Assembly: GCA_903888655.1 (NCBI GenBank) | Contig: CAISUR010000567.1 | Coordinates: 1 to 7,596 of the forward strand | DNA: 7,596 nucleotides | Source: an uncultured Bacteroidota bacterium | Lineage (GTDB): Bacteria > Bacteroidota > Bacteroidia > Flavobacteriales > Flavobacteriaceae | Reading direction: 5' to 3' | In this document: piece after piece, positions 1-7,195 of the stretch | How the letters are laid out: each line of letters opens with the position of its first letter | Numbering within the stretch: position 1 is the first letter of the stretch | Made by a program: the position numbers and the translations under genes | Notes under the pieces: generated by a model | What the model saw: the letters and a program-made list of their open reading frames with translations, nothing else | Databases searched by the model: none | Told to the model about the DNA's origin: nothing

Positions 1-17
1 ATATTTGTGAAAATTTT

Positions 18-1736
18 ATGGAAATGTATTTTTCAATTATTATTCCTGTCTACAATAGACCCGACGAGATAAAAGAATTACTGGATAGCTTACTTCAATC
101 AACATATAAAAAAGATTTTGAAGTGGTAATCGTTGAAGATGGGTCACAAATAGATTGCAAAAGAGTTGTTGAAGAATATTCTAATAAATTAACTGTTTCC
201 TACTATTTCAAACAAAACTCAGGGCCTGGAGATTCGAGAAATTATGGAATGCGTCGTGCAAAAGGAGATTATTTTATCATTTTTGATTCCGATTGTATTA
301 TTCCAAGTCAGTATTTGGTTGAGGTTGAAAAAGAACTACAATCTAATTATGTTGATTGTTTTGGTGGGCCAGATAATGCTTTGAAATCATTTTCTAATAT
401 TCAAAAAGCTATAAATTTTGCCATGACTTCGTTTCTTACCACAGGAGGCATAAGAGGTGGGTCAGAGAAGATTAATAAGTTTCAACCTAGAAGTTTCAAC
501 ATGGGAATTTCTAAAAAAGCATTTGAGAAATCTAATGGATTTGGAAATATTCATCCTGGCGAAGATCCAGATTTAACTATAAGATTATGGAAATTGGGTT
601 TTGAAACCCGATTATTTTCATCTGCTTTTGTTTACCATAAAAGAAGAATTGATTGGGATAAATTTAGTATTCAAGTTTCTAAATTTGGTAAAGCAAGACC
701 CATATTAAATAGTTGGTATCCAGAATATAATAAAATTACCTATTGGTTTCCTACTTTTTTTATCATAGGGCTATTGCTTTCTGCTGGATTGCTTCTCATT
801 TTATTTGATTGGTTTTTGAAATTTTACTTCCTCTATTTCATTGTAGTATTTATTGTTTCAAGTTTTCAAAATAAAAATCCGATAATTGGATTACTTTCAG
901 TTGTAGCGGTTTGGAAACAATTTTTTGGTTATGGGTTTGGCTATTTGACTTCTTTTGTTAAAATAAACATCCTAAAACAGAAGCCACAAGATGCGTTTCC
1001 AGAATTGTTTTTTAAAGTAAAAACATCCGAAGAACCCATTGAAAAGCAACTTCCAATTGAAAAAGAAATCCCTATCCAAAAATCGGTTGAAAAGGCTATT
1101 GATGCCATTATTACTCCCATTCAAAAATTAGTTGAACCGATAGAAAGAAAAACCAGAATTGTTGGTCTTACAGGCGGTATTGGGAGCGGAAAAACAACCA
1201 TAGCCAATTATATGCAATCTAAGGGAATTCCGGTCTATATTTCAGATTTAGAGGCAAAAAAAGTAATGGATTCTCCAGAAATAGTTCAAAAAATAACCAG
1301 GATTTTCGGCACCGATATCATTGATTCAAACAACAAGCTAATAAGAGAAAAATTAGCCTCTATCGTTTTTAATGAATCGGAAAAATTAAAACTTCTTAAT
1401 GGAATTGTGCATCCTGCTGTTAAAAAACATTTTGAAAATTGGATTCTTCAACATCAGAAAGCGTCTTTTGTAATAAAAGAAGCAGCGATATTGTTTGAAA
1501 GTGGCAGCTATAAAGATTGTGATTATATTATTACAATTGCTTCACCACTTGAAACTAGAATAAACCGAGTGTTAAAAAGAGATCATACAACCAAAGAAAA
1601 AGTACTACAGAGAATCAACAATCAATTATCTGATGAAGAGCGAAAACAAAGAAGTGAATTTATAATTGAAAATACTGATTTTGAACAAACCAAAATTCAA
1701 GTGGATCAAATTTTAGAAATTTTAAAAAATAAATAA
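18..1736 (+). CDS. coaE: Fusion protein: membrane family 2 glycosyltransferase + dephospho-CoA kinase (CoaE)
   Basis: This 572-residue protein has two enzyme domains. Residues 4 to about 235 are a GT-A family 2 glycosyltransferase: IIIPVYNRP at 7-15, VEDGS at 39-43, the DSD metal/nucleotide-sugar motif at 90-92, and an acidic ED pair at 182-183 in a GEDPDL context. Hydrophobic segments follow at about 243-264 and 267-284, with a weaker one at about 289-315. A PIEK-rich linker covers about 335-380. Residues 381-572 are a full-length CoaE kinase, which phosphorylates dephospho-CoA to CoA: P-loop GGIGSGKT at 386-393 (Lys392), and an ILFES motif where the family has LLFE. The sugar acceptor is unknown. 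The start could be the ATG at 18 or the one at 24. An upstream gene may end at the TGA at 8-10. No in-frame ATG, GTG or TTG lies between 1008 and 1211, so CoaE has no separate start. Both domain calls are firm; the fusion being functional is inferred. Confidence 0.88.
   Translation: MEMYFSIIIPVYNRPDEIKELLDSLLQSTYKKDFEVVIVEDGSQIDCKRVVEEYSNKLTVSYYFKQNSGPGDSRNYGMRRAKGDYFIIFDSDCIIPSQYLVEVEKELQSNYVDCFGGPDNALKSFSNIQKAINFAMTSFLTTGGIRGGSEKINKFQPRSFNMGISKKAFEKSNGFGNIHPGEDPDLTIRLWKLGFETRLFSSAFVYHKRRIDWDKFSIQVSKFGKARPILNSWYPEYNKITYWFPTFFIIGLLLSAGLLLILFDWFLKFYFLYFIVVFIVSSFQNKNPIIGLLSVVAVWKQFFGYGFGYLTSFVKINILKQKPQDAFPELFFKVKTSEEPIEKQLPIEKEIPIQKSVEKAIDAIITPIQKLVEPIERKTRIVGLTGGIGSGKTTIANYMQSKGIPVYISDLEAKKVMDSPEIVQKITRIFGTDIIDSNNKLIREKLASIVFNESEKLKLLNGIVHPAVKKHFENWILQHQKASFVIKEAAILFESGSYKDCDYIITIASPLETRINRVLKRDHTTKEKVLQRINNQLSDEERKQRSEFIIENTDFEQTKIQVDQILEILKNK
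1021..1157 (+). other. Degenerate PIEK/PIQK repeat linker joining the two enzyme domains
   Basis: Residues 335-380 of the fusion are low-complexity and highly charged. They carry imperfect units PIEKQL, PIEKEI, PIQKSVEK, PIQKLVE and PIERK. The stretch is rich in Lys, Glu, Pro and Ile and has no Gly, Trp or Cys. It belongs to neither flanking domain as these families are usually built, and it looks like a flexible or partly helical spacer. Its origin by expansion of a short sequence after loss of the glycosyltransferase stop codon is an inference. Confidence 0.7.
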
Positions 1737-1750
1737 TTTTTGGGCATAAT

Positions 1751-1789
1751 GTTAATGTTTGGTTAATCTATTAACAATATAATTGTTAA
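1751..1789. promoter_or_regulatory. GTTAAT direct and inverted repeats upstream of the two-component operon (candidate response-regulator box)
   Basis: GTTAAT occurs at 1751-1756 and again at 1762-1767, a hexamer-N5-hexamer layout with 11-bp periodicity. OmpR/PhoB-type regulators commonly bind sites of this layout as head-to-tail dimers. The second copy also forms an inverted repeat with ATTAAC at 1770-1775. A further perfect 8-bp inverted repeat, TTAACAAT/ATTGTTAA, occupies 1771-1778 and 1782-1789. The gap is very AT-rich, so chance matches are possible. Autoregulation by the downstream regulator is inferred. Confidence 0.4.
1758..1787 (+). promoter_or_regulatory. Possible Bacteroidota-type promoter of the histidine kinase operon
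   Basis: TTTG at 1758-1761 could be the -33 element. TAATTGTT at 1780-1787 lies 18 bp further on and is an imperfect match to the -7 consensus TAnnTTTG. Transcription would then start around 1793, giving a leader of about 15 bases. The GTTAAT repeats flank the -33 element. The -7 match is weak. Confidence 0.28.
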
Positions 1790-1807
1790 AATACTAATTT
1801 TGTTGTG

Positions 1808-3391
1808 ATGAATAAGTTTGTTTTTAGACTTTTAGTGCTGTTAATGAGTATTTCATTAATAGGCATCATTTTAGTGCAAGTTTATTGGTTTAATACTTCA
1901 TTAGAAAAGAGCGAAGAACAGTTTGTATTTCATATAAAACAAGTTTTAGGAAACGTTTCTAAAAAGTTGCAAAGACAAGAAGAGTATGCGTTTTATAGTA
2001 GGGTTAAGAAACTAAAAGACAGTACAGGAAAGTCTCCAAAAAGTGAAGATTTAATTGAATATAGATACTCACAAAGAAATACAAAGACTAATGAGACTAT
2101 AATTTATTCAAATAGTATTATATCAGAAGATTACGATATATTTTCAACGCTCTTTGACAAAAAATCTGATAATTCTAAAATTAAGAGCTTTACAGCCAAA
2201 CGAAAAACTGAGATTTTCAATAATAATTCCTTTGATAATTCTGCAACAAAAAACAAAATAACTCCAGACATAACAATACAAAAATCAGGGAGTTTAGATA
2301 TTCTTGAGCGTGCTGGATTTGAAATTCAGTATAAAGATATTGTCGCTAATTATCCTATTCAGGAAAGAGTTTCAAAAGAAAATTTACAGAAAATTTTAGC
2401 CAATGAATTGAAAGAATATGGAGTTAAAACTCCTTTTGAATTTAATGTTTACAGTAATGGTTTAGCTACAAAAATAAAATCAGAACATTTTGCTTATGAC
2501 AAATATGCAACCTATTCTATTCCGATTTTTATAGATAATGATGGAAACAACAAATATTCACTATTAGTAACGTTTCCACAAAAAAAGAAATTTTTATTTT
2601 CAGAAATTCTTGCCATTACATTATTGTCAATCATTTTTACGCTGATAATTATTATTGCTTACGCAAATGCATTACATCAATTAATGAAACAACGACAGAT
2701 TTCTGAAATAAAAACAGATTTCATCAACAATATGACCCATGAGTTTAAAACACCTATTGCTACAATCAATCTAGCTTTAGATGCTATTAAAAACCCAAAA
2801 GTGATAGATGACAAGGAAAAAGTTTTTAGGTACCTACAGATGATTCGTGATGAAAATAAACGAATGCATGCTCAGGTAGAAAATGTTTTGAGAATTTCAA
2901 AGTTAGAGAAGAAAGAATTAGAAATATCAAAAGAATCTCAAAATATTCATCAAGTTATTGAAGACGCCGTTGATCACGTAAATTTAATAATTGAAGATAG
3001 ACAAGGTATCATAACGACTCATTTTGAAGCGAATAGGACTTCAGTTTTGTTAAATGATGTTCATTTTACGAATGTAATTGTTAATATTTTAGATAATGCC
3101 ATAAAATATTCACCAGAGAATCCCGTTATAGATATCTCTACTGAAAATGTTAAAGATTTTATTGTTATCAAAATTAAAGATCAAGGAGCTGGAATGAGTA
3201 AAACTGCTCAAAAAAGAATTTTTGAAAAATTTTATAGAGAACATACAGGAGATATACACAACGTCAAAGGACACGGATTAGGTTTGGCTTATGTGAAAAG
3301 AATTATTGAAGACCACAATGGTCAAATTTTTGTTGAAAGTGAAAAAGGAAAAGGAAGTACATTTATTATAAAAGTCCCATTGATAAATTAA
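1808..3391 (+). CDS. rprX: Membrane sensor histidine kinase, RprX-like
   Basis: This is a 527-residue two-component sensor kinase that autophosphorylates on His and passes the phosphate to the regulator encoded 9 bp downstream. A first membrane helix lies at about residues 5-27 and a second at about 265-288, enclosing a periplasmic sensor region of roughly 235 residues with no domain I recognise. No clear HAMP domain is visible after the second helix. The cytoplasmic kinase core has the H-box NMTHEFKTP with His311, an N-box NILDNA with Asn426 and Asn430, a G1 box DQGAGM from Asp458, and a G2 box GHGLGL at 488-493. All catalytic elements are intact. I chose the ATG at 1808 over the GTG codon just before it at 1805. 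The rprX assignment rests on architecture and on the strong RprY likeness of its partner; the signal it senses is unknown. Confidence 0.85.
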   Translation: MNKFVFRLLVLLMSISLIGIILVQVYWFNTSLEKSEEQFVFHIKQVLGNVSKKLQRQEEYAFYSRVKKLKDSTGKSPKSEDLIEYRYSQRNTKTNETIIYSNSIISEDYDIFSTLFDKKSDNSKIKSFTAKRKTEIFNNNSFDNSATKNKITPDITIQKSGSLDILERAGFEIQYKDIVANYPIQERVSKENLQKILANELKEYGVKTPFEFNVYSNGLATKIKSEHFAYDKYATYSIPIFIDNDGNNKYSLLVTFPQKKKFLFSEILAITLLSIIFTLIIIIAYANALHQLMKQRQISEIKTDFINNMTHEFKTPIATINLALDAIKNPKVIDDKEKVFRYLQMIRDENKRMHAQVENVLRISKLEKKELEISKESQNIHQVIEDAVDHVNLIIEDRQGIITTHFEANRTSVLLNDVHFTNVIVNILDNAIKYSPENPVIDISTENVKDFIVIKIKDQGAGMSKTAQKRIFEKFYREHTGDIHNVKGHGLGLAYVKRIIEDHNGQIFVESEKGKGSTFIIKVPLIN

Positions 3392-3400
3392 AGAAAAACC

Positions 3401-4105
3401 ATGGAAAAAGAAGTAAAAAAAATATTATTAGTTGAAGATGACCAAAATTTTGGAGCCATCCTTAAAGATTATTTATTGTTAAATGATTTTGAGGTTACCT
3501 TGGCAAAAAACGGCATGGAAGGTTTCGAAAAATTCAAAAAAGACACTTTTGATTTATGTATTTTGGACGTAATGATGCCTTATAAAGACGGTTATACTTT
3601 AGCAAAAGAAATACGTGAAAAAAACAAAGAAGTGCCAATAGTTTTTCTTACTGCCAAAGCAATGAAAGAAGATGTGCTTAAAGGATATAAAGTAGGGGCA
3701 GATGATTATCTTAATAAGCCCTTCGATTCAGAAGTGTTGCTTATGAAGATTAAAGCGATTATGCAAAGAAAAGCTACTGAAACAAAACCTGAAAATGTTC
3801 AATTTGAATTTGAAATTGGTAAATTTCATTTGAATTCAAAACTTCGTTTTCTTACATTTCCTGGTAATGAACCAATCAAATTATCTCCTAAAGAAAACGA
3901 ATTACTTAAAATGCTAGCCGTTTATGTGGAAGATTTAATGCCGAGAGAATTGGCGTTAACCAAAATTTGGAGAGATGATAATTACTTTACTTCTAGAAGT
4001 ATGGATGTATACATTGCTAAATTAAGAAAATACCTCAAAGACGATCCAAATGTTGAGATTTTAAACATTCACGGTGAAGGATTTAGATTAGTTGTAAAAA
4101 AATAA
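3401..4105 (+). CDS. rprY: OmpR-family response regulator, RprY-like
   Basis: This 234-residue DNA-binding response regulator is the likely partner of the kinase just upstream (9-bp gap, same operon). The N-terminal receiver domain (about 6-122) has the acidic pair Asp13-Asp14, the phospho-acceptor Asp56 in LDVMMP, Thr84 in FLTAK, and Lys106 in the KPF motif. The C-terminal winged helix (about 133-232) has the OmpR-type pattern, including WRDDNYF, SMDVYIAKLRKYLKDDP and NIHGEGFRL. From memory, these segments are very close to RprY of Bacteroides and Porphyromonas, so I assign rprY as the probable ortholog. In those organisms RprY has been linked to stress responses and envelope functions; its targets here cannot be read from the sequence. 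The ATG at 3401 is the only sensible start. The gene ends six bases before a hairpin terminator. Confidence 0.88.
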   Translation: MEKEVKKILLVEDDQNFGAILKDYLLLNDFEVTLAKNGMEGFEKFKKDTFDLCILDVMMPYKDGYTLAKEIREKNKEVPIVFLTAKAMKEDVLKGYKVGADDYLNKPFDSEVLLMKIKAIMQRKATETKPENVQFEFEIGKFHLNSKLRFLTFPGNEPIKLSPKENELLKMLAVYVEDLMPRELALTKIWRDDNYFTSRSMDVYIAKLRKYLKDDPNVEILNIHGEGFRLVVKK

Positions 4106-4110
4106 GAATG

Positions 4111-4135
4111 AGCTCCAAGAAATTGGAGCTTTTTT
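4111..4135 (+). terminator. Rho-independent terminator of the two-component operon, possibly shared with the convergent gene
   Basis: A perfect 8-bp stem AGCTCCAA/TTGGAGCT (4111-4118 with 4123-4130) closes a GAAA loop and is followed by five T residues, then ATTTT. It begins six bases after the response regulator stop. On the minus strand the same stem comes just after the thioesterase stop (4134-4136) and is followed, after a five-base gap, by a T-rich tract. It may therefore stop transcription from both sides, but the plus-strand role is much better supported. Confidence 0.85.
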
Positions 4136-4862
4136 ATTTTTGCTCGAGTTCTAATGCAAAACATGTTTTTCCTTCGGTTGCAATAGTATATATGTTTTCA
4201 TGTTTTTCAATTTCAACGGTTTGGTTAAGAGATGTTTCCTTTAAATAATTCATCTCAAAAGATTTCAAGTTTTGTTTTAAAAGTAAATCAGTGTCTACAC
4301 AATCTAAACACCATTCTAAATATTTCATACTATTGGCATGATTCACAATATCAATATCAGACAAAAACACCTTTCGAGTTGTTACAAATTCAAACTCTTG
4401 TTGAATATTAATTTTAGAAAAAGGTATGACAAGAGCTGATTTGTCGGTATATTTCTCAAAATGGTCATGAGGTAACGCCAAAGTCTCAGGACGACGTGTT
4501 TTGGTATTAAAGACTGCCCAAAAAGTTTCGCAACTTACAATCTTTTCTTCGCCAAGATACATTTCTAAACAACGAATCGAACGCGAATTTTCTAACGATT
4601 TAATCCAGGTTTTTACCGTAACGGTTTCTTTCCATTTTGGCAAACGAATCACTTCAACTCTCATTTTACTTAATACCCAAGCTTGGTTAAATTCTTGCAT
4701 ATCGCTAAAACTTAATCCGCCAAGTTCAGAATGTGCAGCTGCAGTTAACTGAAAAAGATTACATAATTCAGTATATTTCAAATACCCATTAGGATAACAT
4801 TGTAGAAAATTAATTTCCCAAGTTTTGGATAAAATAGAAGTGAAGTTAGGTGAGATTGGCAT
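4134..4862 (-). CDS. Acyl-ACP thioesterase
   Basis: This 242-residue cytoplasmic protein matches the acyl-ACP thioesterase family (double hot-dog fold, related to plant FatA/FatB), which releases free fatty acids from acyl carrier protein. The first hot-dog half shows AAAHSELGGLSF at 41-52 with WVLSKMRVEV near 62-71. The second half holds the family's catalytic region, SDIDIVNHANSMKYLEW at 168-184. Asp171, His175 and Asn177 can be aligned with the plant motif, but the position of the plant catalytic Asn (D-x-N-x-H) appears to be Val173, with Asn174 next to it. The ATG at 4862 is the only Met before residue 55 and overlaps the end of miaA by 17 bp, which suggests translational coupling. Substrate chain length cannot be told. 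Length is typical for bacterial members. Confidence 0.85.
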   Translation of the reverse strand: MPISPNFTSILSKTWEINFLQCYPNGYLKYTELCNLFQLTAAAHSELGGLSFSDMQEFNQAWVLSKMRVEVIRLPKWKETVTVKTWIKSLENSRSIRCLEMYLGEEKIVSCETFWAVFNTKTRRPETLALPHDHFEKYTDKSALVIPFSKINIQQEFEFVTTRKVFLSDIDIVNHANSMKYLEWCLDCVDTDLLLKQNLKSFEMNYLKETSLNQTVEIEKHENIYTIATEGKTCFALELEQK

Positions 4863-5808
4863 TGTTATTTGTGTTTCTAATTTTATTTTCTATAAAATTT
4901 ATGATTTCCATTCTATCAAACAAGTAATCAAACCATGAGGTGTTTTCTGTTCGCTTAAACCAGGTTAATTGACGTTTGGCAAATCGTCTTGTGTTTTTCT
5001 TGATTTCTTCAACGGCAAATTCTAAGGTTGTTTTTCCTTCAAAATAATCAAATAACTCTCTGTAACCAACGGTTTGCAATGCGTTTAGATCTTTATTTGG
5101 AAAGAGTTTTTCGGCTTCAGCCAACAAGCCACCATTTATCATAAGATCAACACGTTGGTTGATTCTATCGTAAATTATTTCTCTATCTGCTTCTAAACCA
5201 ATGATAATTGGCGTGAAGTTTCTTGTGTTTTTTTCCTTATTTAAAAACGAAGAGTAGGGTTTTCCAGTTCCTTTACAAACTTCTATGAAACGCATCATTC
5301 GTTGTGGATTTTGCAAGGTTTGCGGATTGGTTTCAAATATAAAATTAAAATAACCATTGTCTAATTCTTTCAGCTGATTTTGAAGATATTCCAAACCTTT
5401 TTCTTCATAATGTAAACGAACTTCCTCACGGAATTTAGAATCAATTTCAGGAAAAGTATCAAATCCCTTTAGCACAGCATCAACATATAAACCTGAACCT
5501 CCAACCATTATTTGAATAGTATTTTTCAAAAATAATTCGTCAAGTTTTGCTATGGCTTCTTTTTCGAAATCACCTACAGAATAGTTGTCAAAAATAGACT
5601 TGTTTTGAATAAAATGATTTGGTGCACTTGCCAATTCTTCGTCAGTTGGAACGGCCGTACCAATTTTCATTTCTTTAAAAAATTGACGACTATCACATGA
5701 AATAATATCACAATTGAATTTTTTTGCCAAAGCAATACTCAGGGATGTTTTTCCTATAGCAGTTGGACCGACAATAATGATTAATATGTTGTTTATTTCT
5801 GGTTTCAA
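4846..5808 (-). CDS. miaA: tRNA dimethylallyltransferase MiaA
   Basis: MiaA transfers a dimethylallyl group from DMAPP to N6 of A37 in tRNAs that read UNN codons, the first step towards ms2i6A. The 320-residue protein has the P-loop GPTAIGKT at 14-21, the catalytic DSRQ motif at 39-42, GGSGLY at 103-108, a QTVGYREL motif, and the family signature TRRFAKRQLTWFKR near the C-terminus. The start is unusual. An in-frame TGA lies just upstream, and no ATG occurs before about residue 47, which is past the P-loop. The TTG at 5808 (or the ATT three codons earlier) must therefore be used unless there is a sequence error. It starts 23 bp after the exonuclease stop and overlaps the thioesterase start by 17 bp, consistent with one transcript. 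Function is certain; the start is less so. Confidence 0.95.
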   Translation of the reverse strand: MKPEINNILIIIVGPTAIGKTSLSIALAKKFNCDIISCDSRQFFKEMKIGTAVPTDEELASAPNHFIQNKSIFDNYSVGDFEKEAIAKLDELFLKNTIQIMVGGSGLYVDAVLKGFDTFPEIDSKFREEVRLHYEEKGLEYLQNQLKELDNGYFNFIFETNPQTLQNPQRMMRFIEVCKGTGKPYSSFLNKEKNTRNFTPIIIGLEADREIIYDRINQRVDLMINGGLLAEAEKLFPNKDLNALQTVGYRELFDYFEGKTTLEFAVEEIKKNTRRFAKRQLTWFKRTENTSWFDYLFDRMEIINFIENKIRNTNNNANLT

Positions 5809-5831
5809 GTTATAAATTCAAAAATGGTTAA

Positions 5832-7193
5832 TCAAAACTTCACAATCTTCATCACTCTATATTTTCTCAAATAATTCTGGATAATTTGTCGGGTATCGCG
5901 ATTATTTTGCATTGGAATTAGTATGTTTTTCAAAACTTCAATATTCGTAATTTGATAGTTCAAGTCATAAAAACAATATCCTTTGTAAATTCCGTTTTCG
6001 ATTAAAACAGCACTTCTTTCGTCTACTTTCCTGCCTCGATCAATGACAATCATATTGTTATTTTCAAACTTCATTGCTTTAATAAAATCTTCTACACGTT
6101 GATTGTATTCATGCGTAGATTCTTTTCCCAAACAGGCGCCATTACATTCTTTAATTTTGTATTGAAAACAACCGTTTTGCGTTTCATATAATCCGTTTAA
6201 TTTTTGACACAAATTATATTTTTCGGTAATTCGAAACAACGCATTTTTTCCTTCTTGAATAGAGGTGTACGAAGTAATTTCTTTTTTTCTACCATCTGTT
6301 TTTTGCAATTGTAAACATAAATAACCATTTTCGTCTAAAACCTCATACAAAGCATATTGAAAAATACTTTTTCGTTGTGCTCGATTATAAATGGGTTTGT
6401 TGATTTTAATTTCTTCGCTTTCTTTCAATAGCGCAATCAATTCGCTTCCTGTTTCTTCGTGCGTTACTGCAAAAACTTCCAATTGAATTTTTTTGCACTT
6501 ATTTGTTTTACCTGTAAAATGCTGGTTGACTCTTTTTTTAATGTTTTTGCTTTTGCCAATATAAATTAAATCTCCTTTTTCATTATGGATGTAATAAATG
6601 CCTGTTTTAGTTGGCAAACTCTCCACGATATCAAGGAGTTTTGGAACTAATCCACTTTTTATTTCTACTTTTATGGAACTGATTAAGATCTCTTTTTCAG
6701 TATCCTTCGATAATAATAACTTGAATAATTTTACCGTTGCTAACGCATCTCCGCTTGCTCTATGTCTATCGGTAACCGGAATTCCAAGTGCACGAACTAA
6801 TTTTCCTAAACTATACGATTCCATTCCAGGAATTAGCTTTTTAGATAATTCAACTGTGCAGAGTGTTGGACGAATAAAATCATATCCTAATCTATTGAAT
6901 TCAGTTCTTAAAATTCGATAATCAAATGAGGAATTATGCGCAACAACAATACAATCTTGAGTGATTTCAATAATTCGTTTGGCTACTTCATAAAATTTTG
7001 GAGCACTACGTAACATAGCATTATTAATTCCGGTTAATTTAACCACAAACGGTTGAATTTCCTTTTCTGGATTGACCAAACTGATAAATTGATCTACGAC
7101 CTCGTGACCATCAAATTTATAGATGGCGATTTCGGTTATTCCTTCCTCGTTGAATTGACCACCAGTGGTTTCTATGTCAAGTATTGCGTACAT
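5832..7193 (-). CDS. DEDDh exonuclease fused to a UvrC-like GIY-YIG nuclease region
   Basis: This 453-residue protein combines two DNA-processing modules. Residues 1 to about 165 are a DnaQ/epsilon-type 3'-5' exonuclease: DIETTG (Asp6, Glu8), AHNSSFDYRIL (Asp91) and HRASGD (His144, Asp149), so all DEDDh residues are present. Residues about 194-272 are a GIY-YIG nuclease domain: GIYYI at 198-202, YIGKS at 211-215, Arg221, and Glu258 followed by KPIYN. After it, Cys329, Cys342, Cys350 and Cys354, with CNGACLGKE and a following Y..V helix, resemble the cysteine-rich region of UvrC. The UvrC C-terminal RNase H-like nuclease and HhH domains are absent. The layout recalls Cho and mycobacterial DnaQ-UvrC proteins, which suggests a role in DNA repair. 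I chose the ATG at 7193. The frame stays open to a TTG at 7217, but that stretch is hexamer repeat and DIETTG begins five residues after this Met. It is probably the first gene of the exonuclease-miaA-thioesterase cluster. Confidence 0.88.
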   Translation of the reverse strand: MYAILDIETTGGQFNEEGITEIAIYKFDGHEVVDQFISLVNPEKEIQPFVVKLTGINNAMLRSAPKFYEVAKRIIEITQDCIVVAHNSSFDYRILRTEFNRLGYDFIRPTLCTVELSKKLIPGMESYSLGKLVRALGIPVTDRHRASGDALATVKLFKLLLSKDTEKEILISSIKVEIKSGLVPKLLDIVESLPTKTGIYYIHNEKGDLIYIGKSKNIKKRVNQHFTGKTNKCKKIQLEVFAVTHEETGSELIALLKESEEIKINKPIYNRAQRKSIFQYALYEVLDENGYLCLQLQKTDGRKKEITSYTSIQEGKNALFRITEKYNLCQKLNGLYETQNGCFQYKIKECNGACLGKESTHEYNQRVEDFIKAMKFENNNMIVIDRGRKVDERSAVLIENGIYKGYCFYDLNYQITNIEVLKNILIPMQNNRDTRQIIQNYLRKYRVMKIVKF

Positions 7194-7195
7194 TT

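Noticed and set aside
1795..1802. Exact TAnnTTTG match (TAATTTTG) just before the histidine kinase
   Set aside because: It lies only five bases from the ATG, so the transcript would be essentially leaderless, and no TTG or TTTG is found at -33 spacing. The match is probably due to AT-richness.
1805..1807. GTG start for the histidine kinase
   Set aside because: An ATG follows immediately at 1808 and is the more likely start; the difference is one residue.
4501..4752. 83-codon open frame on the plus strand
   Set aside because: It lies wholly within the acyl-ACP thioesterase gene on the other strand, and its translation resembles no protein family I recognise.
6598..6921. 107-codon open frame on the plus strand
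   Set aside because: It is antisense to the exonuclease/GIY-YIG gene, whose catalytic motifs prove the minus-strand frame is the coding one.
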